A stretch of DNA of 64,000 nucleotides from Orobanche coerulescens (GCA_033398695.1 JAWKAU010000038.1:372001-436000); one strand, 5' to 3'. Numbered from the stretch's first letter, positions 35,107 through 46,157 are shown. Made by a program: numbers and translations. The notes: generated from the letters alone by a model not told the origin.

Positions 35107-35272
35107 TGTTAGGTGTATTTTTATGCGTTTTTATATCATTATTTTATATCCATCTTGAGCCTAAATCAGCCTAAATGAGCTTTTAATGCATTATTTTTAT
35201 ATGTTTTGCAGAAAATCGGAGTCCGGAAGCCAAAACGATGAAAAACAGGCGAAAATAGCATTTTTTGGTCAT

Positions 35273-35450
35273 GAGCCGCGGCACACACCAAGTGAACCGC
35301 GGCACACGAAGACAACCAGCAAATAATATGCACACTGTACTGTGTGCCGCGGCACACACAAAGTGAGCCGCGGCACAGAAAGCGCAAAAAAGGGACGCAC
35401 TGCCAGGTCAAATGTTGGTTGGTATGCTGAATTTGAATGTGTGCCGCGGA
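35273..35450. repeat. CCGCGGCAC palindrome cluster in the Athila-2 LTR
   Basis: Five copies or near-copies. TGTGTGCCGCGGCACACA at 35341-35358 is a perfect 18-bp palindrome. It lies upstream of the TATA box, as in Athila-1. Confidence 0.88.
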
Positions 35451-36207
35451 AGTAATAAACTTTTGGGCCGCTTGGGCTTTTGGGGTGTTGGGCCGAGAGA
35501 AGGTTGATGTGAGGAAAGGAATTGATTTCCTGGGAAGAGAAAAAAAACTACTGGAGGATAGAAAGAGAACTAATATAAAAAGGGCACATGATAGAACAGC
35601 ATGAAGGGGGGAACGGAGGCAAGAGTTTGGCAGCGGAAGAAATAAGGAGTTTTCGGCGGGTGAAACACGGGGTAGATTTGTGGGGCAACGAAAACACCAC
35701 GGATCCCTACGGTTTTTCTGCATCTTAGTTTTTTTAGATTTATTCGAGTAGGATTTTGATTGTAGCCAAATTCATGACGGTTTGATTATTTATTATTATT
35801 TCGATTCACTCGTTATTCTATTGAATTGGATTCTTCTTACTGTTCTTAATGCTTTTTAATTGTCTGGCCAACAGTTAATTTGTTTTGAATGTCTTTATGG
35901 ATTCGGGAGATGAAATTTAGGCATAGTTCTTGTTAGACGAATCATAATTTTCGTGAGATAGGAATATACTCATGCGAATTGTGAAGCCTGTTATTGTGGG
36001 AATTCTTGAACTGTTTTAGCTATTAATTATCTGATTCGAATAGGGATATATCGAGTTAGTAATTCGTAGTATTTTCTATCGACCTTGGGAAAGGCTTTAG
36101 AATAATTTAGGAATTCCTGGCTTACAATCAATTGAATAACAGTGAATTGAATCGAATAAATATCATTCCCGATTGTTTGAGGTGAAAATCATAATCCTAC
36201 CCCTTAT

Positions 36208-36252
36208 TTGTATTATTATTATTATTAGTAGTAGTAGTAGTACTATTATTTA
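36208..36252. repeat. (ATT)n/(AGT)n microsatellite
   Basis: Compound trinucleotide run in the Athila-2 LTR. Confidence 0.85.
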
Positions 36253-36437
36253 TTTTCTGCAATTAGCTTAGATATAAACTCTATTTAATTGTTCTTCAAA
36301 TAAAATTGTGAGTTGATTAAATTTTGGTACTTAGTGAAATCAGTCCTCGAGGGAACGATACTTTACTCATCACTTTATTACTTATTGACACCGTGCACTT
36401 GCGGCATATTGTGAGGGATTTTCCCACAACAAGTTTT

Positions 36438-36454
36438 TGACGCCGTTGCCGGGG
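36438..36454 (+). other. Primer-binding site of Athila-2, tRNA-Asp with one mismatch
   Basis: TGACGCCGTTGCCGGGG differs from the tRNA-Asp complement only at the third base (G to A), six bases after the LTR end. Confidence 0.85.
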
Positions 36455-36549
36455 ACTGATTTTTCGCTAATATCAATACCAAGCGACTCTAATTTTAATT
36501 TGAAGTTTTTTTTTCTTTGCTTAGTCTCTTTATTTTTATTTTCTTCATT

Positions 36550-37485
36550 ATGTTTTCCGATGAGTATCGTGACCCTTGGCATTTCATAAATTTCGATGCT
36601 CTTAATAATTTGCCAAATAGGGTCAGTCAGCCCCCTCCCCCAAAACAAAAGACCATGCTTGAAATATATGTAGACGTTCTTAAAAATCCTGATAGTACCC
36701 TTTTTGAGCTACAATGCGCACATCGTGGTCTTGAGGGTCACTACGGTTATTTTCCAGCTCATTTATTTAGTAGTGAAGTTGAGGGGGAGGTTGAGAAGAA
36801 TGACATATTGAGTTTTAGGGTCAGCCAGCCCCCTCCCCCAAAACAAAAGACCATGCTTGAAATATATGTAGACGTTCTTAAAAATCCTGATAGTACCCTT
36901 TTTGAGCTACAATGCGCGCATCGTGGTCTTGAGGGTCACTACGGTTATTTTCCAGCTCATTTATTTAGTAGTGAAGTTGAGGGGGAGGTTGAGAAGAATG
37001 ACATGTTGAGTTTTAGGGTCGATCCCCCAGCACCCAATGATTTCATAAAGTGTGATGAGCCTAGAGAAGAAGTTATCATTGATGATGTTTCCAAAGAAAT
37101 TCCATTAAATTGTCATCAAACTTCGACTAATAAGGTGAATACTTTTGTGCCAAAAATTTTATTAACGGTGCCACGCATAATTTTTCCTAAATCCATAATG
37201 GGAGAGATTGACCCCATTACTCATGATTTTGTTGAGGCTGATTCTTCGAGTTCTAATGAGGTTGTGCATGATAATTCTTTATTATTTGCCCATTCGAACT
37301 CTGCTTATTTTTTCATGCCTTATCATTATTATATTCTTCCATCATTTTTTGGTTGTCCGCATAATTATTCTTATTCATTATTTTTGGCAACCGGGCATGA
37401 GCCAAAGCCTCCCCTATGGAATAAGAGGCTTATTGATTGCAAGAAGGGGGTATTTGGCAATCTCCCTATAAAGAAGCCACGTTAA
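36550..37485 (+). CDS. Unrecognised Athila-2 protein with duplicated 66-residue unit
   Basis: About 311 residues from the ATG at 36550 (MFSDEYRDPWHF); an ATG at 36517 adds 11 hydrophobic residues. 36550 is preferred because the leader up to there aligns with the Athila-1 leader. The protein has two copies of a 66-residue unit (VSQPPPPKQKTMLEIYVDVL...EKNDILSFR). An acidic linker and a C-terminal half follow, ending in basic KKPR. No capsid, protease, RT or integrase motif is present, and I do not recognise a family. It occupies the gag-pol position, between a conserved Athila leader and the conserved AGGCAA hairpin. The frame is uninterrupted, which is unusual in this window. Confidence 0.6.
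   Translation: MFSDEYRDPWHFINFDALNNLPNRVSQPPPPKQKTMLEIYVDVLKNPDSTLFELQCAHRGLEGHYGYFPAHLFSSEVEGEVEKNDILSFRVSQPPPPKQKTMLEIYVDVLKNPDSTLFELQCAHRGLEGHYGYFPAHLFSSEVEGEVEKNDMLSFRVDPPAPNDFIKCDEPREEVIIDDVSKEIPLNCHQTSTNKVNTFVPKILLTVPRIIFPKSIMGEIDPITHDFVEADSSSSNEVVHDNSLLFAHSNSAYFFMPYHYYILPSFFGCPHNYSYSLFLATGHEPKPPLWNKRLIDCKKGVFGNLPIKKPR
36621..37016 (+). repeat. Two tandem 198-bp units
   Basis: 36621-36818 and 36819-37016 differ at only a few bases (for example GCGCACATC versus GCGCGCATC). The length is a multiple of three, so the frame is kept. The near identity implies a recent duplication. Confidence 0.95.
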
Positions 37486-37529
37486 ATTCTTTTTGCCACG
37501 TCGTGCTCAAGACGTAAAATAGAGCGCTG

Positions 37530-37547
37530 GATGGGAGGCAACCCATC
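37530..37547 (+). other. Conserved AGGCAA-loop hairpin of Athila-2
   Basis: GATGGG-AGGCAA-CCCATC, preceded by AGAGCGCT. It is the counterpart of 13570-13587. Confidence 0.7.
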
Positions 37548-38283
37548 ATTTTTACTTGCTTTCTAGTTAGTTATTTTTATTTGATTTTTCGTTAGTAATT
37601 TATTTTTCTTTGTTTGTTATTTCATTTGGATTCGTGTATTCTTGTTGGCCCTTATTTCTCTGATATTTCTTTATAACCCCTATGAGTTATTATTCTTCAT
37701 ATTCTAGTCTTTCTTGATTTAATGTCTATTGTTATCTCATGACTAGAGACTAAGTTTGGGGGTCCCTCGTGATGTTGGGCGTTATTTGAAGTATGGATTG
37801 ACCGACATTTCCACTCAGACATGTGCGGATGTTCAAGAAGACATTTGGAATAAGTTTCACTTTTCCTTATCTTTTTTTATTTTCACATGAGTTTTATTAT
37901 TGATAATGTTTTGTGTAGTGGACTTTATTTTGCATGCTGTTGATGGTTTTTGCAAGCTTGAATTTTTCGTAAATTTTTCGTGCTTCCATGTGTAAAACTG
38001 ATGTTACGATACTGATTTCTCTTTGAAGAAACAGTTGACTTTTGGTCGAGTTGCAGTCAGCGATTTCTGTTTCTGTTGAGTATTCATTTAGGTCCGAAAT
38101 TTTATCGTTTTTGTAGAATTCTAGCAGATAAGAAAGGAGACATACGTGTTTTCAAATCACCGTTTATACGTTTGGTTAAAATTTTCGCGTAGCTCGTCGT
38201 CCAGTACCATGAGTCTTGTTGGCATTTAAATTGAGTTTAGAGTCGGACAGTTTTTTCCAAAAAGTCGAGATATTATTTGTTCT

Positions 38284-38570
38284 ATGATGGGAAGTTTAGT
38301 CACCGGGGGTATTCATGTGACCCGTTGTTTACTCTCGCGTAAAACGACGACCTTGAATAGATTAATAATTTAGAAATATCGCATTACCGATGATGGGAAG
38401 CCTAGTAACCGGGGGTATTCACGTGACCCGTTGTCTACTTTCGCGTAAAACGGCAACCTTGACATGCGGGAATTGCTATTCGAGTTTTTTCTCCGCTGTA
38501 GAGGGGGACTTAGTAACTAGAAGCATCCATGTGCCCCATGAGTGTCTTTTACGTCAAACGGTTTCCCGAT
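38284..38570 (+). repeat. Three degenerate ~110 bp repeats of Athila-2
   Basis: Units near 38289, 38397 and 38507. The first two contain GGGGGTATTCA(T/C)GTGACCCGTTGT and CGCGTAAAACG. The third contains CATCCATGTGCCCCATGAGTG. Order and content match 15053-15380. Confidence 0.75.
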
Positions 38571-39006
38571 ACATGAGAATGGAAATCCACCCTAGGATCA
38601 TCCCGATGAAATATCCCGAGAACCGAAACCTAGTGGTTAACTCGAATCATATTATTGATCATACATAAGGGAATGCTGTCCGAGGAGTAAGTTTAATAAT
38701 GAAACTCTTGAATTTTGCCTCTAGACTGTGGGATTGGGCGAATTGGCTTGTTTAATCTAACCCTTCATATTGACGGTCGGTTAAATTCACGCTTGTTAAT
38801 CTTTGAGCTTGATTTTCTCCATGAACGATTGATTAGGACTGAAATTGGTTAGTTAGTGGAATCAGTGTCCGGGACGTGACTCACTATTATGATACTTGTA
38901 TTATTCTTTGAGATTTTCAGGGTAGTATTGATTAAGTTGAGCACTATGGATTTGCATGATTATTCACGATACATTTTGTTTAAATTATAATTTTTTGCTT
39001 GAGGAC

Positions 39007-39107
39007 CTCCTTGTAGAAACAAATAACAGCCTCCTTGTACAGCTGTTTGGGGATATGTCGAGAAAATGGTAGATTCCATTTTTCTTCATCATCCTTATGA
39101 TTGACGC
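39007..39107 (-). pseudogene. S2 env-like gene, second piece
   Basis: Isolated between Athila-2 and G3. From 39107 down, one frame reads ASIIRMMKKNGIYHFLDIS and then another reads QLYKEAVICFYKE. Both are typical of the start of the plant transposon protein domain. One small frameshift separates them. Confidence 0.55.
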
Positions 39108-39328
39108 TGTAATACTCGGTTGTAAATTCATTCATTATCATTCAGTAAATTGTCACTCAGTAATTTTCAACTCATTAATAATCATTCATCATTCATATTC
39201 ATTCATTGTAATCACCGTTCGGCGTAATTTGAATCGTATATCAGTTATCATTCGTCATTCAACCTTGTTTTGAGAATGGAGATGAGGATATTATCATCAT
39301 CATATTTTGGTTGCCTGGATGTGAAGAG

Positions 39329-39887
39329 TAGCGTACGCTACATACTTTTTTTAGCGCACGCTAATTGAGTACTGGTAGCACACGCTAATGTTCAGTATTA
39401 GCGCACGCTATTGCTTTTGAGTCAGACAATCCAGAAGGCACTGGACTGAATTTGAGTTGTAGTAGCACACACTACGAATGAGAAATAGCGCACGCTAGTA
39501 GTTTGGATAGCGCACGCTAAGCGATCAGTGTAGCGCGCGCTAAGGCTCGTTCAGACAGTCCAGTAGGTACTGGGATGAAATGGAATAATTCATAGCGCAC
39601 GCTACGAGTGGATCATAACGTACGCTAATGGTGCTAGTAGCGCACGCTAAGTTATTTGCGTAGCACGCGCTAAGGCGATCAGGGCAGAAGTCAGTAGGTT
39701 CTGGACTCCAATATTCTGGACATCAACCATCAGGTAGTGCACGCTAACACAAGGTAACGCACGCTAATAAGATACGTTAGTGCATGCTACAAGGTACGTA
39801 GCGCACGCTAACGATGCAGGCAGTGGGTACTGGACTACCCAGTGAACCCGCTAGCGCACGCTAAGCATAGGAGCTAGCGAACGCTAA
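39329..39887. repeat. TAGCGCACGCTA palindrome array in the G3 5' LTR
   Basis: About 18 copies of TAGCGCACGCTA and transition variants (TAGCACACGCTA, TAGCGCGCGCTA, TAGTGCACGCTA) in 560 bp, at irregular spacing. The array ends about 10 bp before the TATA box. Confidence 0.9.
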
Positions 39888-39898
39888 GATGGGTTTAC

Positions 39899-39906
39899 TA
39901 TATATA
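39899..39906 (+). promoter_or_regulatory. TATA box of the G3 LTR
   Basis: TATATATA followed by GGACAGTTCAGTCCAG, conserved at 46924-46931 in the 3' LTR. Confidence 0.6.
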
Positions 39907-41564
39907 GGACAGTTCAGTCCAGTTTCGTCATTTTCACATCTCACCTCCTTCCTTGGGCGATTTCGGGCGATTTTGGACGATTTGGGAAGATCTCTTCGAG
40001 CTGCAATCACCTATCATCATCTTCAAGCTTCTAGTTTGGATTAATCATCATTTAATCCTCTCCAACACACCAAATCAAGGTAAATATTTCTTGAATCTAG
40101 AATTTCGGGATTTGAGTGTTTTTCCTTCCGATCTCTTCAAGTTAGCTTGCTATTATGTTGGAATATATTGGATATGGATTATCTACCTTGGATACTTGGG
40201 TTTCTATGAATTTATTGGTGTATTTTCCGGATTTGTTGAGTATGTGGGGATTCTTTTCAAGAACCCTTGAGGGTTGACTTTGGATTTTTTGGGGTTTTCA
40301 ATTAGATGTTATCGTACTCTCGAGTTATGTATTATTATTGGATTATCGATTGTGTTGATGGTTTTTGTTGGAGTGAATCACTCATTTGGAGGTTGGTTTT
40401 CGATACAATAAGGATTGGTTGTAAATAATGGGAGATTGTTTACAAAGTATTTGTAATAATGCTCCAATGAGTTTGGATGTGTTGTATCGACCTCTTGAAT
40501 TGGTTGTGATCACAATTGATACGTGTATTAAGCAAATTATTGGTAATTGTGTTATTCAAGGTTGTTCGAGCGACCGATCTTTCCACTTAGGACGTTTATT
40601 CGAGGAAGGACATTTCATCACCGGTATTTGTGTAAGTTAATTCTTACTCGGTTAAAAGGATACTCATTCCTTTCATTGTTGTTCATTCATATTCATAATT
40701 CATTCATAGTGTATTAATCATGTTGAGACTTGTAATTATCAAACTAATCATTCAATTCACGGGTAACGACGGTTCCAATCATTTCAGTGAGCTATCATTC
40801 ATTTCATTATTATTTCATCTCGGTGAGTCATTCTTGACCCTTGTCGGATTGTTATTCATTACTATTCATCATGGTCACTTTTGTTCTTGTGACCTTCTGG
40901 GTTCATATTGCGTGGCCGGGTGGTTATGTGTGGATTTTTTAGTCGGGCACACGATAGTCATGTGGTGCGGGTTCATCGACACATTAGACTGTACACACGG
41001 TAACGTGCCTCCATGAGACTAATTAGGTACAAGTGCGGGTGTGTCCGGACACTCGTCTTGTGCACTTGCACATCCCATTACGGGCGTACTATGATGCCCC
41101 TCTTCAGCTTAATTTCATAACTAAGATATATAATGATTGTGTTTATTCAACTCTTGAGGATTGTTGTTCTGTGTAACTGACCCCATGGGGATGTTGTTTT
41201 TAGGTCATGGCAAGGCAAAAGCACGGGAAAAGAACTTTGACGGCGAGGAGTACCAGTGATACTAGTAGGGGGGGCCCAGTCTCTTCAGTTATGCAAGTGT
41301 CATTGATGTGTACTTTCCGCTGCAGTTCCGTTTGAATGTTCATTTTATTCAGTGTTGTATATTTTATCTTCATATAAAATATACAGGTATTCTGTATTTC
41401 CTGGGTTTATTGTACTTAAAACTCCTCATCGGAGTAATTGGTAATATAATGTGGTTCGGTACTACAGTTATATTATTTAATTCATTAATTTTCATTCGCT
41501 TGGTGGGTCCCAGTTGGGGGTCCACGGCACTGTAATAGTCGCCTAGTTTGGGGTGTTACAGAGT

Positions 41565-41576
41565 TGGTATCGGAGC
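41565..41576 (+). other. Primer-binding site of G3
   Basis: TGGTATCGGAGC, four bases after the LTR, differs by one base from the initiator tRNA-Met complement TGGTATCAGAGC. Confidence 0.8.
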
Positions 41577-42060
41577 ATGGTTTTGAATACTACCTTCCGA
41601 GTCATGTCTCATTTGAAATCATCGTTTATCATACTAGTATCATTGGACTTTCGCGTCACGTGTGACCTGTGCAAGCGCCAAGCCCCTCAGACTGAAAGAA
41701 CTGTAAGATTTCTGACGCCATGGTATAATTTCTGGCAATAAGAATCACTCATTCATCATTCATCAGTCAACAATCCTCAATCATCATTTTCATTTTGATC
41801 ATGTCGATCATGGTAACTCATTAATCACTCAGTTCATTTCATTACTCAGTTGTTGATCTTGAGGATCGTATCATTAATCTTGTTAACTTGTTCAAGATAA
41901 TCATTTTATGAACTTCATCAAATAATCATATCACCTCAGTTGATCCTTTATGCAATCATTGTGTTAGAGCGTGTATGCTCATTATTATCATTTCATAACG
42001 TAATCATAATACGGTACTCATGCGAGATCTATAATTATCATGCGACCTTCCTACTTCAGT

Positions 42061-42963
42061 ATGGAGAGAGCTGTCAGAGAACGCAGGGGGAGAGGCTGCG
42101 GTGCGCGAAACCCGGGAAATAATCACTCACTGTCAGAAAGTCGTACCCGGGACACAGCTCAATCGGAAGGTGTTCGGGTTGATCTACTCACTTTTATGCA
42201 GGGCATGATAGCCCATATGCAATTGGTTAATCATCATTGCGCCACTCTGGCCGAATTAATCGAGAAAGCTCTTACCTATGAGCTTACTGCTAAGGAAATT
42301 GCTAAGCACCAACCTTCATCTGCTAGCAAGAAATCGAAGAAGCGTAATCAGTCCGAAGGCAGTCAGGCAACCTTCAAGAAGCCTCATGCGGGCTCTACTT
42401 TTTCTGAGCGACCTCCTATGGCGCCTAAACCTGCGGAGTCTCAGTCCCGAGTGTCCAGATTGGCCATCACCTGTTTCAACTGTGGAGCGCAGGGTCATTT
42501 CAGCACTATGTGTTCGAGGCAGACTATCACGTGTTATAACTGTGTAATTGCCGGGCATAAGGCCCGTTTCTGCCAAAGAGACCTCAAACCTACTCCGACG
42601 ACATCTCAGGCCCCGAAGCAGTCAGCGGTTCAGAATCATGCCACTCAGTCCGCGTCGTTTAAGATGACGGGAGCATCCGATTCAGGGGCCGGCAAACCCC
42701 GAATTTATGAGATGAAGAGGACCGATGATCCGGAGGCCCGAATGATTTCAGGTACACTCGAAATTTTATCTCAACCTGTGTGTACCCTTTTTGATACTGG
42801 TGCATCACATTCATTCATTTACGAGTCTTGTTTGAGTGGACTTCACTTGGATAGTGCTACTAGTTGTGAATCTTATATCATTGGTCTACCTGACGGTAGA
42901 AGAATTATCGGAGATCGTGAGATTAAGAATTGTCCGATTTGGCTTAATGGCCGTGTTTGGTAG
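42061..42963 (+). pseudogene. gag-pol: G3 Gag (capsid deleted) and protease start
   Basis: The ATG at 42061 (MERAVRERRGRG) corresponds to the G4 start; the frame is also open 7 codons upstream. Compared with G4, two in-frame deletions are seen: about 27 residues near 42110, and about 180 residues near 42222 that remove nearly the whole capsid. What remains is ATLAELIEKALTYELTAKEIAK, zinc knuckles CFNCGAQGHFSTMC and CYNCVIAGHKARFC, then the protease active site [12 protein letters not shown]. It ends at a TAG (42961). Without capsid it could not form particles. Confidence 0.88.
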
Positions 42964-42975
42964 GCAGACCGGATC

Positions 42976-44139
42976 ATGGTAGATTTACCTAGAGATGATG
43001 TTATTTCGGGTATTGATTGGATGGATCGTCATGATGCCATACTTAGTGTCTGTAAGCGTATGGTCACTATCATTTCAGACGATGGAGTCGAGTGTGTATT
43101 TCAGGGGGGTAACCCTAGCCGTTCCGGAAGAGTCATTAATATGATGAAAGTAGTGAAATTACTCAATCAGTGGTGTGTTGGTTATTGGTGTTATATGACC
43201 AAGACCGAGAAATCACCAGTAACGTTGGCGGATATCCCGATAGTGAGGGAATATGCCGATGTATTTCCAGACGAGTTACCTGGTTTGCCTCCACAGAGAG
43301 ATGTGGAATTCACGATAGAGTTGGAGCCTGGTACGTCCCCATTATCGAAGGCACCGTATCGGATGGCCCCGACCGAAATGCAGGAATTGAAGAATAAACT
43401 AGAGGAATTGACCGAGAAGGGTTATATCCGACCAAGTGCGTCCCCGTGGGGAGCACCAGTGTTATTTGTCAAGAAGAAGGGTGGTTCATTTCGCTTGTGT
43501 ATTGATTATCGAGAGTTGAATAGGGTGACGATCAAGAATAAATATCCCCTACCCCGTATTGATGATCTCTTAGATCAACTTCAGGGAGCTTCAGTATTTT
43601 CCAAGATCGATTTAAGCTCTGGGTATCATCAGTTGCGAATTCGAGAGTCGGATATCGCAAGGACGGCGTTCCGAACACGCTATGGGCATTACGATTTTGT
43701 GGTGATGCTGTTTGGGTTAACTAATGCACTTGCGGTATTCATGGAGTTAACGGATCGGGTTTTCATCGACTATTTGGATCAATTCGTGGTTGTTTTCATA
43801 GACGACATTTTGATTTATTCTCGTGACCGAGAGGAGCACGAAGTTCACCTTCATCAGGTTATCGACGTGTTGAGACGAGAGCAACTCTATGGAAAGTTTT
43901 CCAAATGTGAATTCTGGATGTCTAAGGTGACGTTTCTCAGACATGTGATTTCATCAGGCGGAGTATGTGTCAACCCTCGGAAGACGGAGGCTATCCGAGA
44001 TTGGCAACCTCTGAAGAATGTGAAGGAAACTCGAAGCTTTCTCGGATTAGCAGGCTATTATCGGCGATTTGTGGAAGGATTTTCTAAAATCGCTCAACCC
44101 ATGACGAACGTTTTGCAGAAGGATAAGAAATACATGTAG
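42976..44139 (+). pseudogene. pol: G3 protease end and reverse transcriptase
   Basis: 387 codons in the same frame as gag: [10 protein letters not shown] (protease end), [22 protein letters not shown], then RT with [46 protein letters not shown] (normally MPFGLTNAP) and the catalytic [11 protein letters not shown]. It ends at TAG 44137-44139, where G4 has TGG. Confidence 0.92.
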
Positions 44140-44204
44140 TCTGATGTGTGTCAAAAGAGTTTTGAGGAACTCAAGAGCCATTTAATTTCAGCACCTGTCC
44201 TTCC

Positions 44205-45938
44205 TTGCCACAAGGGATGGAAGGATTCGTGGTTTATAGTGACGCGTCTGGACACGGTCTTGGATGTGTACTAATGAATAACGGGAAAGTTATTGCCTAT
44301 GTTTCATGGCAACTGAGACCTTACGAGGTTAATTATCCGACCCATGACCTGGAGTTAGCAGCCGTGGTTTTCGCGTTGAAGATTTGGCGTCATTATCTTT
44401 ATGGCGTCACCTGTCAGATTTTCACAGATCATAAGAGTTTGAATTATATATTCACTCAGAAGGAGTTAAACTTGCGACAGAGATGGTGGTTGGAACTAAT
44501 AAAAGATTATGATATTGAGATACTATACCACCCGGGCAAGGCGAACGTTGTCGTCGACGCCTTGAGTCGTAAGTCCGTTCAGGAGCAAATGCTTGCTCGT
44601 TTGACTACTCAGAAGGAACTTCAACAGGAATTCCTAAGACCCGAGATCGAGGTTTGGTTACAGCGAGTGCAAGGGCAACTTTGCATGTTAGAGATTTCAT
44701 CGCCACTGGAGGAGGCGATCAGAACGAGTCAGGGTTCAGACCCATTTTTGTTGCGCATCCGTGAGGATGTGGCTCAGGGGAAAGCCCCTGGATTTGTGGT
44801 CCACGAGGATGGACTTTTGCGATTTAAAAACCGGTTATACGTACTGGCGGATGACGAGTTGAAAAACTCGATTTTGGGAGAGGCCCATGCTACCCCTTAT
44901 TCTATCTATACGGGGTCTAGCAAGATGTACAAAGACTTGAAACAAAATTATTGGTGGAGTAATATGAAGCGAGAAGTCGCAGAATTTGTTTCGAGATGTT
45001 TAACCTGTCAGCAAGTCAAGATAGAACATCAGCGACCGGCGGGTATGCTGAAATCGCTGCCTATTCCAGAGTGGAAGTGGGAGGAAATTTCAATGGACTT
45101 CATCACGAGTTTGCCGACGAGTCGTCGTGGCATGAATACAATTTGGGTAATTGTAAACCGTTTAACTAAGTCAGCCCATTTCCTTGAGATTAAGGATATG
45201 TGGGGTCCCGAGAGACTTGCCCAGTTGTTCATCAAAGAGATAGTGAGATTGCACGGTACTCCTAAGAGTATCATTTCGGATCGTGATGAGCGTTTCGTGT
45301 CACATTTTTGGAAATTAGTTCACCGTGCCATGGGAACTCAGTTTAATCTCAGCACAACTTTTCATCCTCAGTCAGATGGACAATCAGAGCGAACTATTCA
45401 GACGTTAGAGGACATGTTGAGAGCATGTGTTCTCGAATGGAAAGACGATTGGGAAGCCCAACTACTGTTGATTGAATTCACGTACAATAACAGTTGGCAT
45501 GCTTCGATTAAGATGGCACCTTACGAGGCCTTATATGGTCGTCGTTGTCGATCTCCCTTATGTTGGGATGACTTATCAGAATCAATCAGCACTGAGCCCG
45601 ATATGCTAATAGCCGCCCGCGAGAAGGTAGCGTTGATCAGGAGTCGTTTGTTGACCGCTCAGAGTAGACAAAAATCATATGCAGATAATCGTCGTCGACC
45701 ATTAGAGTTCGAGGCAGGTGACCACGTTTTGGTCAAGATATCCCTGAGTCGAGGTATCTTTCGTTTTGGGAAGCGGGGAAAGTTGTGTCCGAGATTCATT
45801 GGACCGTTTGAGATTTTGGATCGAGTAGGCAGTCTGGCTTATCGATTGGCCTTACCTCCGGCGTTGAGCCGAATTCATAATGTGTTTCACGTCTCTCAAC
45901 TGAGAAAGTATGTTGCCGACTCCAGTCACATACTTTAG
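44205..45938 (+). pseudogene. pol: G3 RNase H and integrase
   Basis: 577 codons, frame shifted by one base relative to RT near 44200. RNase [42 protein letters not shown]. Integrase: [10 protein letters not shown]...CLTCQQVK zinc region (second His replaced by Tyr), then [20 protein letters not shown] and [16 protein letters not shown] for the DDE core. It ends at TAG 45936-45938, where G4 has CAG. Confidence 0.92.
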
Positions 45939-46136
45939 TTCGATGAAATCGAGATCGCGGATGATCATTCGTATGAGGAGCGTCCTGTACGAGTCTTAGA
46001 GCGGCGTATCAGACAGTTGAGGAATAAGACGATTCCTTTGGTTAAGATTTAGTGGTCTAGACACGGAGTCGAAGAGGCTACTTGGGAAACCGAGGATAGT
46101 ATGCGGGAGAGTTATCCCGAATTGTTTGACCCTTAG
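45939..46136 (+). pseudogene. pol: G3 chromodomain tail
   Basis: In frame after the stop: FDEIEIADDHSYEERP, VLERRIRQLRNK, then WSRHG and EATWETEDSMRESYPELF, a chromodomain of the type found at the end of Tekay/Del integrases, thought to guide insertion to chromatin. A second CAG-to-TAG stop lies near 46052. Confidence 0.8.
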
Positions 46137-46157
46137 TTTCGAGGACGAAACTCTTTT

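Larger units (their letters stand above)
35107..36431 (+). repeat. Athila-2 5' LTR
   Basis: 1325 bp, TGTTAGGTG...CCACAACA. It shares the Athila-1 layout: TTTTTATGCG start, AAATGAGCTTTTAATGC, palindrome cluster, TATA box (35574-35580), and ACGATACT...CTCATCACTTTATTACTT near the end. Confidence 0.88.
35107..39006 (+). mobile_element. Athila-2: non-autonomous Athila relative lacking its 3' LTR
   Basis: 5' LTR 35107-36431, Athila-type primer-binding site, one ORF (36550-37485) in place of gag-pol, the AGGCAA hairpin (37530), and the conserved 3' repeats (38284-38570). It ends abruptly after TTTTTTGCTTGAGGAC at 39006. In Athila-1 that same sequence lies just before the polypurine tract and 3' LTR, so those parts are deleted here. 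It is inserted in the S2 env-like gene. Confidence 0.85.
39108..41560 (+). repeat. G3 5' LTR
   Basis: 2453 bp. Palindrome array at 39329-39887, then TATATATA at 39899-39906, then about 1.6 kb of transcribed LTR sequence with spurious short ORFs. Confidence 0.93.

Noticed and set aside
40720..41016. Membrane-like 98-codon ORF in the G3 LTR, repeated at 47736
   Set aside because: It lies inside the LTR in both copies, is T-rich, and is not conserved as a frame between G3 and G4.
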